Source: Breoghania sp037026715
Lineage (GTDB): Bacteria; Pseudomonadota; Alphaproteobacteria; Rhizobiales; Stappiaceae
Assembly (NCBI RefSeq): GCF_037026715.1
Contig: NZ_JBANCG010000012.1
Coordinates: forward strand, 65,719-129,718
Reading direction: 5' to 3'
DNA length: 64,000 nucleotides
This document shows, in pieces, positions 35,345 through 45,557 of this stretch. The stretch's first letter is position 1, and each line of letters opens with the position of its first letter. The notes beneath the pieces are model-generated. The model saw nothing but the letters and a program-made list of their open reading frames with translations. It was not told the DNA's origin and made no database searches. The translations under genes and the position numbers were made by a program.

Positions 35345-37489
35345 CTAGCGAATCTCGACCTGAACACGTGCCGACTTGCCGGAAGAATCAAGAACAGACA
35401 GCGTCACGAATCCAGAACCATCCGGAACCCAGCGGAACTGACGTCGATGTACTGTCTTGCCGATCAAATGATCATTTGAGAACAAGTAGAACGGAGGCCG
35501 TCCGCGCGACACCCTCACCACCACGCCGCCGATGCGTTGCGTGCCTGCGGTCTCCACATCGAGAACGGCGCCGTCGGGCGGAAAATCAATGGCGAGCCCA
35601 TCGCGCGCGCCCTCCCCGCGCCGCACCCGCACTTCGCGCAAAGGTAGGGGCAGATCGGTCCCGGACGCCGCGAGCGCGCCCGCAGGCGGCCCGGCAAGAG
35701 GTGCGAGCGGCCGACCAAGGCGGGCAAAGGCGTCAAAGAGGATGGGGGCTGCCGCCCTGAATCCGGTGGCGCCGGCAATCGCCGCCCCATCGGCACGCCC
35801 GGTCCACACGGCGATCACCACATGGCCGTCAAAGCCGACCGCCCATGCGTCGCGATAGCCATAGGACGTGCCGGTCTTGAAGGCGATGCGGCCGCCGATT
35901 GCAGCCGAAGGCGCGGGCGTGCCGGCCAGGATGTCGCCGACATACCAGGCGGCAAGCGGGCTCAGCACGTGCTCGCCACCGCCCGCCGGACGCGGCCCGT
36001 CCGCAGATTCGCGCAAGGCGACGGATGTCCCTCCCCGGGCAATCGCACAATAAAGGCCGGCCAGATCGTGCAGCGTGACGCCGATCCCGCCGAGCCCGAT
36101 GGCAAGCCCCGGCGCTTCGCCCGCCGGCAATTCCGGCGCAACGCCGGCCGCTCGCATCCGCGCCATCAGCCGCGCCGGCCCCACCGCATCCAGCATCGCC
36201 ACCGCAGGCACGTTGAGCGACAGCTCCAGCGCCTCGCGCACGGTGACGGTGCCGTGAAACGCGTGATCGAAGTTTTTCGGCGCATAGCCGGAAATGGTCG
36301 TCGGCCTGTCCTCGATCAGGCTTTGCGGCGCGGCAAGTCCCTCCTCGAAGCCGAGCCCATAGATGAGCGGCTTCAAGGTGGAGCCGGGCGAGCGCACCGC
36401 CCGCGTCATGTCGATGGCGCCCTGCCGCCGCTCATCGAGATAGCCCGGAGAGCCGACGGAGGCGAGGATTTCGCCGGTGGCATGGTCGACGGCAAGAATC
36501 GCGAGCGACCGCTTCGGCCCGAGCCGGCCCGCCCGCACCCGCGCCAGATCCTCCAGACGCGCCTGAAGCCCAGCATCGATGGTGAGATGGTGAACGTTCG
36601 CCTTGGGATCGGCGGCGACCGCCCGGTCGGCCGCGTGGGCGGCCAGCATCGGAAAGGGTCTGCGGCGATCGGGCATGCGTTCCCGCCGCGCGGCCGCCGC
36701 TTCGCCCGCCCCCATCGCGCCGGCGGAAACCATCCGCGCCAGCACCCGGTCGCGCGCCGCTTTCGCAGTCTCGGCATGACGATCCGGCCGCCGTGTCTCC
36801 GGCGACTGCGGCAACGCGACCAGAAGCGCCGCCTCCGCCGCCGTCAGCCGTTTCGGCTCCTTGCCGAAATAGGCGAGCGTCGCCGCCCGCACGCCCTCGA
36901 TATTGCCGCCGTAGGGCGCCTTCAGCAGATAGAGCGCGAGAATCTGTTTCTTGGAGAGATGCCGCTCGATCTTCCAGGCGCACAGGATCTGGTGGATCTT
37001 GCCGGCCAGCGACCGCTCGCCACCGCAATCGATCAGCCGGGCGACCTGCATGGTCAAGGTGGAGCCGCCGGAGACGATTCGCCCCGACGATATCCCTTGC
37101 CAGGCCGCGCGCAGCAGGGCGCGGAAATCGACGCCGCCGTGGCGATAGAAGCGCCGGTCCTCGTAGGCGAGCAGCATCTTCTCGAATTTCGGATCGACAT
37201 CACCGGCCGCAACAGGCATGCGCCAGCGCTCGTCGGCCGCCGCATAGGCCCGCAGCAACCGCCCGTCGCGATCCAGAACCTCGACGGATTTCGACACCTC
37301 GTCCGGCATAGGGATTGGATCGCCGATCAGGCGCGGCCCTATTATATAAAAAGTGAGGCCCGCAAGCAGGACGAGCCCCGCGACGCCGCCCGCCACCGCC
37401 ACGAGCGCGCGAAAAGACGGATGGCAGGGCCGGGTGCCGACCGCGCTGCCGCCCTCGTCGTCTCGCCCGGCGCCCATGCGGCCTGCCAT
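35345..37489 (-). CDS. pbpC: Penicillin-binding protein 1C (glycosyltransferase/transpeptidase)
   Basis: A bifunctional peptidoglycan synthase of the PBP1C class, 714 residues, anchored by one membrane helix at about residues 28-50. The GT51 domain has the catalytic Glu at E110 (LAYEDRRFYRHGGVDF) and GGSTLTMQVARL. The transpeptidase domain has S370 and K373 in SPGSTLKP, SLN in the second motif and KTG from K538. A C-terminal BiPBP_C domain follows. It starts nine bases after the alpha-2-macroglobulin gene, the same pairing as yfhM-pbpC in E. coli. Confidence 0.94.
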   Translation of the reverse strand: MAGRMGAGRDDEGGSAVGTRPCHPSFRALVAVAGGVAGLVLLAGLTFYIIGPRLIGDPIPMPDEVSKSVEVLDRDGRLLRAYAAADERWRMPVAAGDVDPKFEKMLLAYEDRRFYRHGGVDFRALLRAAWQGISSGRIVSGGSTLTMQVARLIDCGGERSLAGKIHQILCAWKIERHLSKKQILALYLLKAPYGGNIEGVRAATLAYFGKEPKRLTAAEAALLVALPQSPETRRPDRHAETAKAARDRVLARMVSAGAMGAGEAAAARRERMPDRRRPFPMLAAHAADRAVAADPKANVHHLTIDAGLQARLEDLARVRAGRLGPKRSLAILAVDHATGEILASVGSPGYLDERRQGAIDMTRAVRSPGSTLKPLIYGLGFEEGLAAPQSLIEDRPTTISGYAPKNFDHAFHGTVTVREALELSLNVPAVAMLDAVGPARLMARMRAAGVAPELPAGEAPGLAIGLGGIGVTLHDLAGLYCAIARGGTSVALRESADGPRPAGGGEHVLSPLAAWYVGDILAGTPAPSAAIGGRIAFKTGTSYGYRDAWAVGFDGHVVIAVWTGRADGAAIAGATGFRAAAPILFDAFARLGRPLAPLAGPPAGALAASGTDLPLPLREVRVRRGEGARDGLAIDFPPDGAVLDVETAGTQRIGGVVVRVSRGRPPFYLFSNDHLIGKTVHRRQFRWVPDGSGFVTLSVLDSSGKSARVQVEIR

Positions 37490-37498
37490 GACGGCACC

Positions 37499-40400
37499 CT
37501 ACCGGTTCGGGCCGACGACCTCGACCCGCTCCGTGGCCGTGCGCGCGAAGCGGTCCGGACGGTACATGTCTTCGACCTGCGCCGGCGGCCGGGCGTAGCT
37601 TCCCGGTGTCACGGCGCGCACCAGATAGGCGAAGGTGGTGTTGCGCGAGCCCGATCCGTCATGGTCGAAGGTGGCGACGAACCGATCCGTGCGGAATTCG
37701 GTGTGGGTCGCCTGGTCATCGAGCGCCAGCCAGTCGAGCCCGCCGAGATCGCCGCTTCTGACGAGCCGCGGATTGTCGATTTCGAAGCCGGCCGGAAGCG
37801 GGTCCACCACCATCAGCCGTCCCGAAAGATCATCCAGCGCCTGCACCTTGAGCACCACGACCATCCGCTGATTCTGCGCAACGGTTGATGCATCGATCTC
37901 CTTGCCGTCGAGATCAAAGGTCTGCCGCGTCAGCGTGAAGCCGTTGCCGGCCGCCGCCAGCGGGCCAGCGGCGGGGCCGGTCACCGTCGTCGCCACGTCA
38001 ACCGGATCCTTGCCGCCATTGGCGACCTGCAGGGCGGCGTTCATCAGCGCCGCGCCGCTGTAGAGCCGGCTCGCCGGGCTCTCAAGCGCATCGCCGTCAA
38101 GCGTGAGGTCGGCGGTCTTGTCCGTCTTCAAAAGCGCATCGGCGGCCAGCAGCATCCACGCCTTTTCCTGCGTGCTGAGACGCGCCCGGTCGGCGGCGCC
38201 CGCCGCGATCCGGTGGGTAAGATCGTTGAGATCGACGCCGACCTTTCCCGAATCCGCGGCCAGCGCCAGCACCCCGGCCGCATCGCGCAGGTAAGAGCCA
38301 TAGTCGGCGCGGTAGTGCCACGGCTTGCCGGCCTCCTCTTTGATCGCGGCCACCGCCGAGGCGAAGGCCGTGCGGGCCCGCGGCTGCTCGCCGTAAAGGG
38401 CGGCCGCAGCACCAAGCTGCGCCCTGGCAAGCGGCGTGGCGAAGTTCTGGAGCTTGGTGTCGATATAGTAGCGGATATCGCCGATGGACGAGCGCCCTGC
38501 CCGCGTCAGCACGTAGAGTGCGTAGGCCACGTCCTCGCCGCCATTGCGGAAGTCGGAGGCATAGGCGAGGCTGTTGGCCAGATTGTCGAGCGCCTGGGTA
38601 TAGGCGAGGCTCGGCACGTCGTAGTCGGCCTCCCGCGCCCGGGTCAGGAAGTCGGCGACATAAGAATCAAGCCACAGGTTGCGTCCGTCGTCGTTCGGGC
38701 TCCACACACCGAAGGCGCCGTTGGACGCCTGGTTGGAGAGGATGCCCGTCAGCGCCTTCTGCACCCGCGCGCGCAAGGCGGCGTCGTCCGTCATGCCGGC
38801 GGCTTCCGCCACCTTGTTCAGATAGAGCAGCGGCAGCGCGACGCTGGTGAGCTGCTCGGTGCAACCGTAGGGATAGCGGTTGAGCGAGGACAACAGCCCC
38901 ACCACATCGAGCCCGGCGAGCGCACCGGCCGAAAAGCTCACTTCGGTGGCCTCCGGCCGCAGCCCGTCGAGCATGCTGGAGCCGAGATAGATCGATTGCC
39001 CCGGCACCAGCGAGACCACGGAACGCCGCGTGATGTCGGGCGTCAGGTCGCGCACGCCGAGCGCCAGCGTCTTGGAGGCGACCGGCCCGTCGGGGCCGTT
39101 GACGACGAGGGTCAGTTCCGCATCCCCGACGATCCGCCCCTCGATCGGCACGCGCACCGCCTTGTACTCCTTCGCCGCCAGTTCAACGGTGAGATCGGAA
39201 TCGGCCGCCGCAATGGCGATTTCAGGCGTTTCGGTGAAGGACAGCCGATAGGTTCCCGCCGGCCCCTCCACGTTGTCGAGTTCCACCAGCATGAGGGAAT
39301 CGTCGCCGGGATTGAGGAAATGCGGCAGGCTGACGGAGGCGACGACCGGGTCGCGCACGATCACGTCCTTGCTCGCATGGCCGACGCCGGCTGCACTCCA
39401 GGCAACCGCCATCACCTTCACCGTGCCGTTGAAATCGGGAATGTCGAAATCGACGGTCGCCTCCCCGTCCTCATCGACCTTCACCACGCCCGAAAACAGC
39501 GCCAGCGGCTTCTGCGTCGGCGGCGGACCTTCGGCGCGAAGGCCCGCGCCGTCACCGCCCGAACGCACCGCGCCGCGCGTGCCCGCCATGCGGTCGATGA
39601 GCTGGCCGTAGAGATCGCGCATTTCCATGCCGAGCTTGCGCTGACCGAAATACCACTCGTCGGGCGCCGGCGGCTCGAAGCGGGTGAGATTGAGAATGCC
39701 CACGTCCACCGCCGCGACGGTGACATAAGCCTCCTCGCCCGGCGCCAGATTGGCGAGCTTCACCGGCACCGCCAGCGTGCCGTTCGGACGCATCGTCTCC
39801 GGCGCCGTCAGCTCCACATCGATATCGCGCTTGCCGGGGTCGACATCGAGCCAGGTCAGCCCGATCGCGCGCGCCGGCATCCGCTTGGCCTTGATATCCA
39901 TCGGCCGATAGAGCGTGGCGGTCACATAGGCGCCCGGCCCCCAGGCATCGGTGACCGGCAGATCGACGCTCGTCTCCTTCGCGGCCTCCACCTCCACGAC
40001 CTTGGTGTCGATCAGCCCGTCCGCCATCACCGCGATCAGCGCCGTGCCGGCAAACCGCGGCTGAAGCCGCAGCTTGGCGACCTCGCCGGGGCGGTAGCGC
40101 TCCTTGTCGAGGCCGACCTCCAGCACGTCCGGCGTGTCCGCGCTCGCCTTGGCGACGTACCATCCGGCGGAAAACTCCACGCTCGTCGCGCTCTGGTCCG
40201 GCCCGCCGGCAATCTCCAGCCGGAACCGGCCCCAGTCGACCGGCAGCGACAATCGACCCGGATCCTTTGCATCGAGATCGAGCGTCCCATTCGAAACCCG
40301 CTTCGTCGTCTTCACCGCATCGTATTGCCAAGATCCGTTGGCCTTGAACCACTGGTAGTGGGTTTCGATCTTCGACAGCGTCCAGGCGAGCCCCTTGGCG

Positions 40401-43015
40401 GACATCTGCGTGCCGTCGGGCGCCGCGAGAAGGACGTTGAACTCCGCCGGCCCGCCCTGCTCCACCGAATCCTCAAAGAGCGGACGGATGCCGATGCGCG
40501 CGCTGTCCGGCTTGACCTCGCGCTTCAGGGTACGCTCCACGTAGCGCCCGCCCGCATCGACCAGCCGCGCCACCACTTCGGCCTCGGCGAGCTGCGTGTC
40601 CACGGGGCTGTCGGGCAGCTGCAGCTCGAAGGCGAGCTTGCCTTGCGCATCGGTTTTCAGACCGGAGGGCAGCGACGAGGTGTTCGGATAGGCCTCCTCG
40701 TCCTCAAGCCCGAATTCGTAGCCCTTGAACGCCGACCATTCCCGGGTCGGGCGCACCGTCACCTCGCCTTCGAGCTTCATGTCGGCCGCCGGAGCGCCGT
40801 ACAGATAGTCGGCCTTCAGCGAAATCTCCGCCGGCTTGTCCCGGTCGAACCGCTCCGCATCCGTTTCCAGCTCGAAGGCGACCCGTTCCGGCTCGAAATC
40901 CTCCACGAGAAAGCTCACGTCGGCGAGCGCGGCGCCCTTGGGATCGGCATAGACGGCAAGCGACCATGTGCCCCGCATCGCACCGTCGGGCAGCTTCAGG
41001 TCGGCCGCATGGCCGCCGAGCCCGGCATCGGGCACAACGACGCGGCGCTGCTCCACGCCGTCGGGGCGGGAGAAGACGAACGTCAGCGGCACGTCCGGCT
41101 GCGCCTTGGCCTTGTCGTCGCGCGCCAGCGCCACCGAATGAACGGTCGCGCCGGGGCGATAGACACCGCGCTCGGTATAGGCAAAGACATCCATCGGCCC
41201 CGGCGCCGGCCGGCCGTCGACGCCGCGGTCGGTCAGGTCGAACGGCGCCTTGGTGAGATCGAGAAAGGCATAGTCGCCGCCCTTGACCTCCGCGTTGAGC
41301 ACCGCCGGACGATTGCCGCCGGTCCCGCGCGCAAGGCCGGGATCGAAGGCCGCCTGCCCGCCCTGATCGGTGACCGCGCTGCCGAGGACATCATTGTTGG
41401 CCGCGACAAGCGTCACCTTCACATCCGCGACCGCCTTGGCGGTGGAGAGCGAGCGCACGAACACGTGCAGCCCGTCACGGCCCGTATAGGCCGTCAGCCC
41501 GAGATCGGAGACGATGAACCACTGGGTTGCGAACGGCCCCCACTGGTTTGACTTGTCGTCCGGCACCCTGGCCACCAGCGCATAGGCGCCGGGTTTCAGG
41601 TCGAGACCGATATCGTCGAGCGGGATCGCGGTGGTCACGTCCTTGTTGAGTTCAGAACCGACCTCGATCCGGCCCTCCCAGACCTTGGAACCGACATCGT
41701 CGGCCATCTGGTCGGCCCGCCAGGAATTGAGCTGGTCGAGGAAATTGCCCTCGCGCACGAGATCGGCGAGCGCACGGTCGCCCACCCTGTAGATCTGGGC
41801 GGTGAGTTCCTTCGTGTTGACAGTGACAACGGGAATGGTCGGATCGTCGCCGCGCGGCAGCACGTAGGCGCGGCCCATGAAACGTACCGACGGCGCCCGA
41901 TCGCGCACATAAACGGTGAGCTTCGCACCCTTTTCCAGCGTCTCGCCGTCGGCCGCCGGAATGCCGGGACGCACAGCGATCTCGTAGCGCGCGCCGTGGC
42001 GCACGCCGTCGACACAAATCTGCGCCTCTTCCACCGAAACCGACGTACCCGGCGCGCCGGTGACCTTGACGAAATCGGCGAGATTCGGCCTCAGCGTCTG
42101 CAGCTTGTCGGAAAAGATCAGGCAGATGCGCGGCTCGGCCGCATCGGAATCCACCTGATGCTCGACGATGCGAAAGCCGTGTTCGGCAACCAGCGCGTCG
42201 TAATCGTCGCGCAGCCGCGTGTCCTCGCGGATCGCGAGTGCCGCGCGATAGCTGCGGATGGCCGGCTTCCAGAGCTGGCGCGCCTTGGCGGAGACGGCAA
42301 GCGCCTCCAGCGCCTGGATGCGAGCATCGTCGTCGGCTGAGTGCAGGTAGGCGTTGACGGCCATTGCCGTCGCGGTCTCCTGCATGCGCTGTTTCTGCTG
42401 CCAGTCCTTGGGATCGGCGGCATTGGCGGCCTTGGCCGCCGACAGCCACAGATCCGGACGATCGGGAGCGAGCACCAGCGCGCGGCCGAAGAAGGTCACC
42501 GCCTCGACCGGCCGGCCGGCGGACATGGCGCCTTCGGCATTGGCAACCAGCACATCAAGGCCGAGGGAGCCGGGCGTGTAGCGTGTGGCGAGGCTTCTCG
42601 CAAAACGGTCGGCCTCCTGGCGCAGCGACGACGGCAGGTAAGCGAGCTCCGCCCGCCGCGCCTCGGTCTCCTTGGGCGTGGCCTGCGGCTTGACCTCCAC
42701 GACCCGCCCGGCGACGGCGCCGGCGAAACTGCGCAAGTCGCCGAAATCGCGCTTCAGAAAGCACCAGCGGGCGGCCTGGTTGTAGGTGAAGGCCTTGCAT
42801 TGCGGATCATCGAGACAGACGGCCTTGCAGGCCTCCAGATCGACATCCTTGGCCGTGCGATAGTCCGCCCCGAAATAATCCGCATCCGGAACCGTAACGA
42901 CCCGCCGCTCGGCTGCCGCCGCTTCCTCGGAGAACGTGAACATAGCGCCGGTCGCCGCCATGGCTCCCATCACGACCGCACAGGCCGCGATCCGCCGCAA
43001 TTTTGCGCCACGCAT
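37499..43015 (-). CDS. Bacterial alpha-2-macroglobulin with N-terminal PAN/Apple domain
   Basis: A large periplasmic protease trap, 1838 residues. A signal peptide (RIAACAVVMGAMAATGAMF) is followed by a Cys-rich PAN/Apple-like domain (about residues 40-105, CKAVCLDDPQCKAFTYNQ) and then macroglobulin beta domains. The bait-type central region is followed by DVGILNLTRFEPP. The thioester motif CTEQ is intact at residues 1385-1388 (NRYPYGCTEQ), within an alpha/alpha toroid. The IAAC near the N-terminus precedes the hydrophobic core, so it is probably not a lipoprotein. GGGAGAG lies before ATG 43015; the TTG at 43039 is less likely. It is coupled to pbpC. Confidence 0.92.
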   Translation of the reverse strand: MRGAKLRRIAACAVVMGAMAATGAMFTFSEEAAAAERRVVTVPDADYFGADYRTAKDVDLEACKAVCLDDPQCKAFTYNQAARWCFLKRDFGDLRSFAGAVAGRVVEVKPQATPKETEARRAELAYLPSSLRQEADRFARSLATRYTPGSLGLDVLVANAEGAMSAGRPVEAVTFFGRALVLAPDRPDLWLSAAKAANAADPKDWQQKQRMQETATAMAVNAYLHSADDDARIQALEALAVSAKARQLWKPAIRSYRAALAIREDTRLRDDYDALVAEHGFRIVEHQVDSDAAEPRICLIFSDKLQTLRPNLADFVKVTGAPGTSVSVEEAQICVDGVRHGARYEIAVRPGIPAADGETLEKGAKLTVYVRDRAPSVRFMGRAYVLPRGDDPTIPVVTVNTKELTAQIYRVGDRALADLVREGNFLDQLNSWRADQMADDVGSKVWEGRIEVGSELNKDVTTAIPLDDIGLDLKPGAYALVARVPDDKSNQWGPFATQWFIVSDLGLTAYTGRDGLHVFVRSLSTAKAVADVKVTLVAANNDVLGSAVTDQGGQAAFDPGLARGTGGNRPAVLNAEVKGGDYAFLDLTKAPFDLTDRGVDGRPAPGPMDVFAYTERGVYRPGATVHSVALARDDKAKAQPDVPLTFVFSRPDGVEQRRVVVPDAGLGGHAADLKLPDGAMRGTWSLAVYADPKGAALADVSFLVEDFEPERVAFELETDAERFDRDKPAEISLKADYLYGAPAADMKLEGEVTVRPTREWSAFKGYEFGLEDEEAYPNTSSLPSGLKTDAQGKLAFELQLPDSPVDTQLAEAEVVARLVDAGGRYVERTLKREVKPDSARIGIRPLFEDSVEQGGPAEFNVLLAAPDGTQMSAKGLAWTLSKIETHYQWFKANGSWQYDAVKTTKRVSNGTLDLDAKDPGRLSLPVDWGRFRLEIAGGPDQSATSVEFSAGWYVAKASADTPDVLEVGLDKERYRPGEVAKLRLQPRFAGTALIAVMADGLIDTKVVEVEAAKETSVDLPVTDAWGPGAYVTATLYRPMDIKAKRMPARAIGLTWLDVDPGKRDIDVELTAPETMRPNGTLAVPVKLANLAPGEEAYVTVAAVDVGILNLTRFEPPAPDEWYFGQRKLGMEMRDLYGQLIDRMAGTRGAVRSGGDGAGLRAEGPPPTQKPLALFSGVVKVDEDGEATVDFDIPDFNGTVKVMAVAWSAAGVGHASKDVIVRDPVVASVSLPHFLNPGDDSLMLVELDNVEGPAGTYRLSFTETPEIAIAAADSDLTVELAAKEYKAVRVPIEGRIVGDAELTLVVNGPDGPVASKTLALGVRDLTPDITRRSVVSLVPGQSIYLGSSMLDGLRPEATEVSFSAGALAGLDVVGLLSSLNRYPYGCTEQLTSVALPLLYLNKVAEAAGMTDDAALRARVQKALTGILSNQASNGAFGVWSPNDDGRNLWLDSYVADFLTRAREADYDVPSLAYTQALDNLANSLAYASDFRNGGEDVAYALYVLTRAGRSSIGDIRYYIDTKLQNFATPLARAQLGAAAALYGEQPRARTAFASAVAAIKEEAGKPWHYRADYGSYLRDAAGVLALAADSGKVGVDLNDLTHRIAAGAADRARLSTQEKAWMLLAADALLKTDKTADLTLDGDALESPASRLYSGAALMNAALQVANGGKDPVDVATTVTGPAAGPLAAAGNGFTLTRQTFDLDGKEIDASTVAQNQRMVVVLKVQALDDLSGRLMVVDPLPAGFEIDNPRLVRSGDLGGLDWLALDDQATHTEFRTDRFVATFDHDGSGSRNTTFAYLVRAVTPGSYARPPAQVEDMYRPDRFARTATERVEVVGPNR

Positions 43016-43197
43016 GACGTTCTCTCCCGATCGGTTCAATCCGGTTCGACGATGGGCGCGCGAACGCTTCGCGTGTTACGCGAGCGCCCGTGGCCACGAT
43101 ACGGAGTGAAGACGCCTGATGTGAAAAAAGCAAGGCGGTTGCCACGTTTCAAGCGGCTATAGGACAGGCGACTGGCTGGCTCGGGCGACTGGCCGGT

Positions 43198-44673
43198 TCA
43201 GTCCTGCTCCTCCCCCCAGCTCTCGCGCTTGCGATAGAGCGTGGAGGGCGAAACCCCCAGCATGCGCGCCGCGCGCGGCAGCGATCCGTCGCAGGCCTCG
43301 ATGGTCGCCTCGATGAAACGGCGCTCCATTTCCGCAAGCGTCAGCCCGACGACGAGGCCGACCGTACCTTCGCCCTGGCTGTATCCGCCCGCATCTGATG
43401 ACAGGGCCGCCCCGTCTGTGGCCGCGGCCCGCGTCTCCGCGTTGCCGCTGCCCGTCCCCACGGCGATGGCGTCGGACGCTGCCTCGCCCCCGGTCTCGCC
43501 CCGGATCGGTGCCGGCAACATGTCCGCCGTCAGGAGATCGCCGTCGAAGGCATCCACGATGGCGTGAACGACGCTTTGCAGCTCGCGCACGTTGCCGGGC
43601 CAGGCGTAATCCGCGATGAACGCGCGCGCCTCGGGCGCAAGGCCACGAAAGCGCTTGCCCGCTTCCGCCGCCGCCTCGCGCAGCATGCGCGCGGCGATCT
43701 CCACCGCATCACCCTCGCGGTCGCGCAAGGGAGGCAGATGGATCGGCAGGATGTGCAGCCGGTAGAAAAGATCCTCGCGGAACCGTCCGGCCACCACTTC
43801 CTGCATCGGATCGCGGTCAGAAGCACAGATCACCCGCACGTCCACCGCACGCTCCCGTCCGCCGCCACAGGGCGTGATCAGACCGGTTTGCAGGAAATGC
43901 AGGAATTTCACCTGAAGCTCGGGATGGAGCGCACTGATATCGCGAACGAAAAGCGTCCCGCCATCGGCGCTGGCGGCCGCGCCGCACAGCCCGAAGGCGG
44001 TATCCGTGACCGCCTCAGGCGCATGACCGAAGATCTCCGCCTCCTGCCGGTCGGCCGGCAGGCTGGCGCAATCGAGGACGACGAACGGCGCCTGCGCACG
44101 CGGGCCGGCCTTGTGGATCGCTTCAGCGCAGACCTCCTTGCCGGTGCCCGGCTCGCCGGTGATGAACACCGTCGCGCGCGAGCGCGCCACGCTTTCCACC
44201 ATCCGGTAGACAGACCGCATCACCACCGAGCGGCCGATGAAGCCGAAGTAGCCGGCCGGCCCCATGTCGGGGCTGAGATCCTCAACTGCGGCATGAAGGA
44301 CGGCGCGCTCGCGCGCATTGTTCAGGGCCGTCACCAGCCTGAGGTCGTCGACCGGCTCGACCAGGAAATCGTAGGCGCCGCGCACCCGCGCGCCATCAAC
44401 CACCCCGCCCGGCTTCAAGACCAGCACCGAGGTGTGCGACACGTTGCGTTCCGAAAGCGTCCGCATCAGCGTGGTACCGGGCATGTCGGCGAGATCTTCA
44501 GCTATGAGAAGCACGCGCCGGGCGTCACGCTCCATCAGCGCCAGCGCGGCCGCGCCGTCGGGCACCGCCTCTACCGCGATACCGGCGTCTCGCAACGCGT
44601 CCGTCCGTGTCCCCGGGGCGACGAGCCCGCCCACCACGAGAACGGGCGGCTTGCCGAATTCCACTTCACTCAT
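43198..44673 (-). CDS. Degenerate NtrC-like transcriptional regulator
   Basis: A 491-residue protein with the domain order receiver, AAA+, Fis-type helix-turn-helix. The receiver (residues 1-120) has lost all phosphorylation residues: GG replaces the acidic pair (VLVVGGLV), Ala replaces the acceptor Asp (LLIAEDLADMPG), and Glu replaces the Lys (YDFLVEPVD). The Walker A motif survives (GEPGTGKE, K179), but the sigma-54-contacting GAFTGA loop is absent and Walker B reads GGTLFVRDIS. The C-terminal HTH (LPRAARMLGVSPSTLYRKRE) is intact. It probably binds DNA without acting as a normal sigma-54 activator, as TyrR-type proteins do. Confidence 0.85.
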   Translation of the reverse strand: MSEVEFGKPPVLVVGGLVAPGTRTDALRDAGIAVEAVPDGAAALALMERDARRVLLIAEDLADMPGTTLMRTLSERNVSHTSVLVLKPGGVVDGARVRGAYDFLVEPVDDLRLVTALNNARERAVLHAAVEDLSPDMGPAGYFGFIGRSVVMRSVYRMVESVARSRATVFITGEPGTGKEVCAEAIHKAGPRAQAPFVVLDCASLPADRQEAEIFGHAPEAVTDTAFGLCGAAASADGGTLFVRDISALHPELQVKFLHFLQTGLITPCGGGRERAVDVRVICASDRDPMQEVVAGRFREDLFYRLHILPIHLPPLRDREGDAVEIAARMLREAAAEAGKRFRGLAPEARAFIADYAWPGNVRELQSVVHAIVDAFDGDLLTADMLPAPIRGETGGEAASDAIAVGTGSGNAETRAAATDGAALSSDAGGYSQGEGTVGLVVGLTLAEMERRFIEATIEACDGSLPRAARMLGVSPSTLYRKRESWGEEQD

Positions 44674-44897
44674 TGTCGTCTCCCGGCCGTCCCGCCATGG
44701 CGTGCACCGACGCCCTTTGCGCCTCCTACGCGAATCCCATTTTGCAAAGCTTAAGACCGATGCCGAAATTGAAACTAATGCCAATATCGCGACGGTCCGC
44801 CCACAACCTTCGCACTTGCACACATTGTACCGTTACGTCATCGCAACCCATTGCCACGACATGACCATTCTTACGGTGCATTGCAAAAGAGTCGCGC

Positions 44898-44926
44898 TTG
44901 ACCTGGCAGGCTCTTGGTCCCAAATT
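44898..44926 (+). promoter_or_regulatory. Candidate promoter of the peroxiredoxin gene
   Basis: TTGACC (44898-44903) and CAAATT (44921-44926) are 17 bp apart, about 55 bp before the start codon. The whole 308-bp divergent gap 44674-44981 contains no gene and is A/T-richer than its surroundings. Confidence 0.35.
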
Positions 44927-44981
44927 CGGGTCCAGACCGCACTTGAGAATTAATCTACTTAAAAAGAAGGAGCCCACACCC

Positions 44982-45524
44982 ATGTTTGCCCAGAAGCTTC
45001 CCGACGTGACCTTTCACACGCGCGTGCGTGACGAGTCCGTTGAGGGGCCCAACCCGTTCCGCTGGGAAGACAAGACCACGGCCGACTATTTCGCCGGCAA
45101 GCGCGTCGTGCTCTTCTCCCTGCCCGGCGCCTTCACGCCGACCTGCTCCACCTACCAGCTTCCCGATTTCGAGAAGCTCTATCCGGAGTTCCAGGCCGAA
45201 GGCATCGACGAGATCTATTGCGTCGCCGTCAACGACGCCTTCGTGATGAACGCCTGGGCGAAGGCACAGGGCATCAAGAACGTGAAGGTGATCCCGGACG
45301 GTTCCGGCGAGTTCACCCGCAAGATGGGCATGCTGGTCAACAAGGACAACCTCGGCTTCGGCATGCGCTCCTGGCGCTATGCGGCCGTCGTCAATGACGG
45401 CAAGGTCGAGCAGTGGTTCGTGGAAGAAGGCTATTCCGACAACTGCGAGACGGACCCCTATGGCGTGTCCTCTCCGCAGAACATCCTGGAAAACCTGCGC
45501 CAGCCGAAGACGGAAGCGGCCTGA
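44982..45524 (+). CDS. Peroxiredoxin, Prx5 type
   Basis: A 180-residue thiol peroxidase reducing hydrogen peroxide and alkyl peroxides. The peroxidatic cysteine is C55 in the signature PGAFTPTCSTYQLP. The stretches VVLFSLPG, GIDEIYCVAVNDAFVMNAW and DPYGVSSPQNIL are typical of the Prx5/AhpE-like group that uses glutathione or glutaredoxin. GAAGGAG about nine bases upstream sets the start. It is divergent from the degenerate regulator and ends in a strong terminator. Confidence 0.94.
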   Translation: MFAQKLPDVTFHTRVRDESVEGPNPFRWEDKTTADYFAGKRVVLFSLPGAFTPTCSTYQLPDFEKLYPEFQAEGIDEIYCVAVNDAFVMNAWAKAQGIKNVKVIPDGSGEFTRKMGMLVNKDNLGFGMRSWRYAAVVNDGKVEQWFVEEGYSDNCETDPYGVSSPQNILENLRQPKTEAA

Positions 45525-45557
45525 TCGCGACTGCGCCGGCGCAAGCGGCAATCTCGA

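Noticed and set aside
37499..43015. Lipoprotein signal in the alpha-2-macroglobulin (IAAC near residue 10)
   Set aside because: The Cys precedes the hydrophobic core rather than ending it, so it does not form a normal lipobox.
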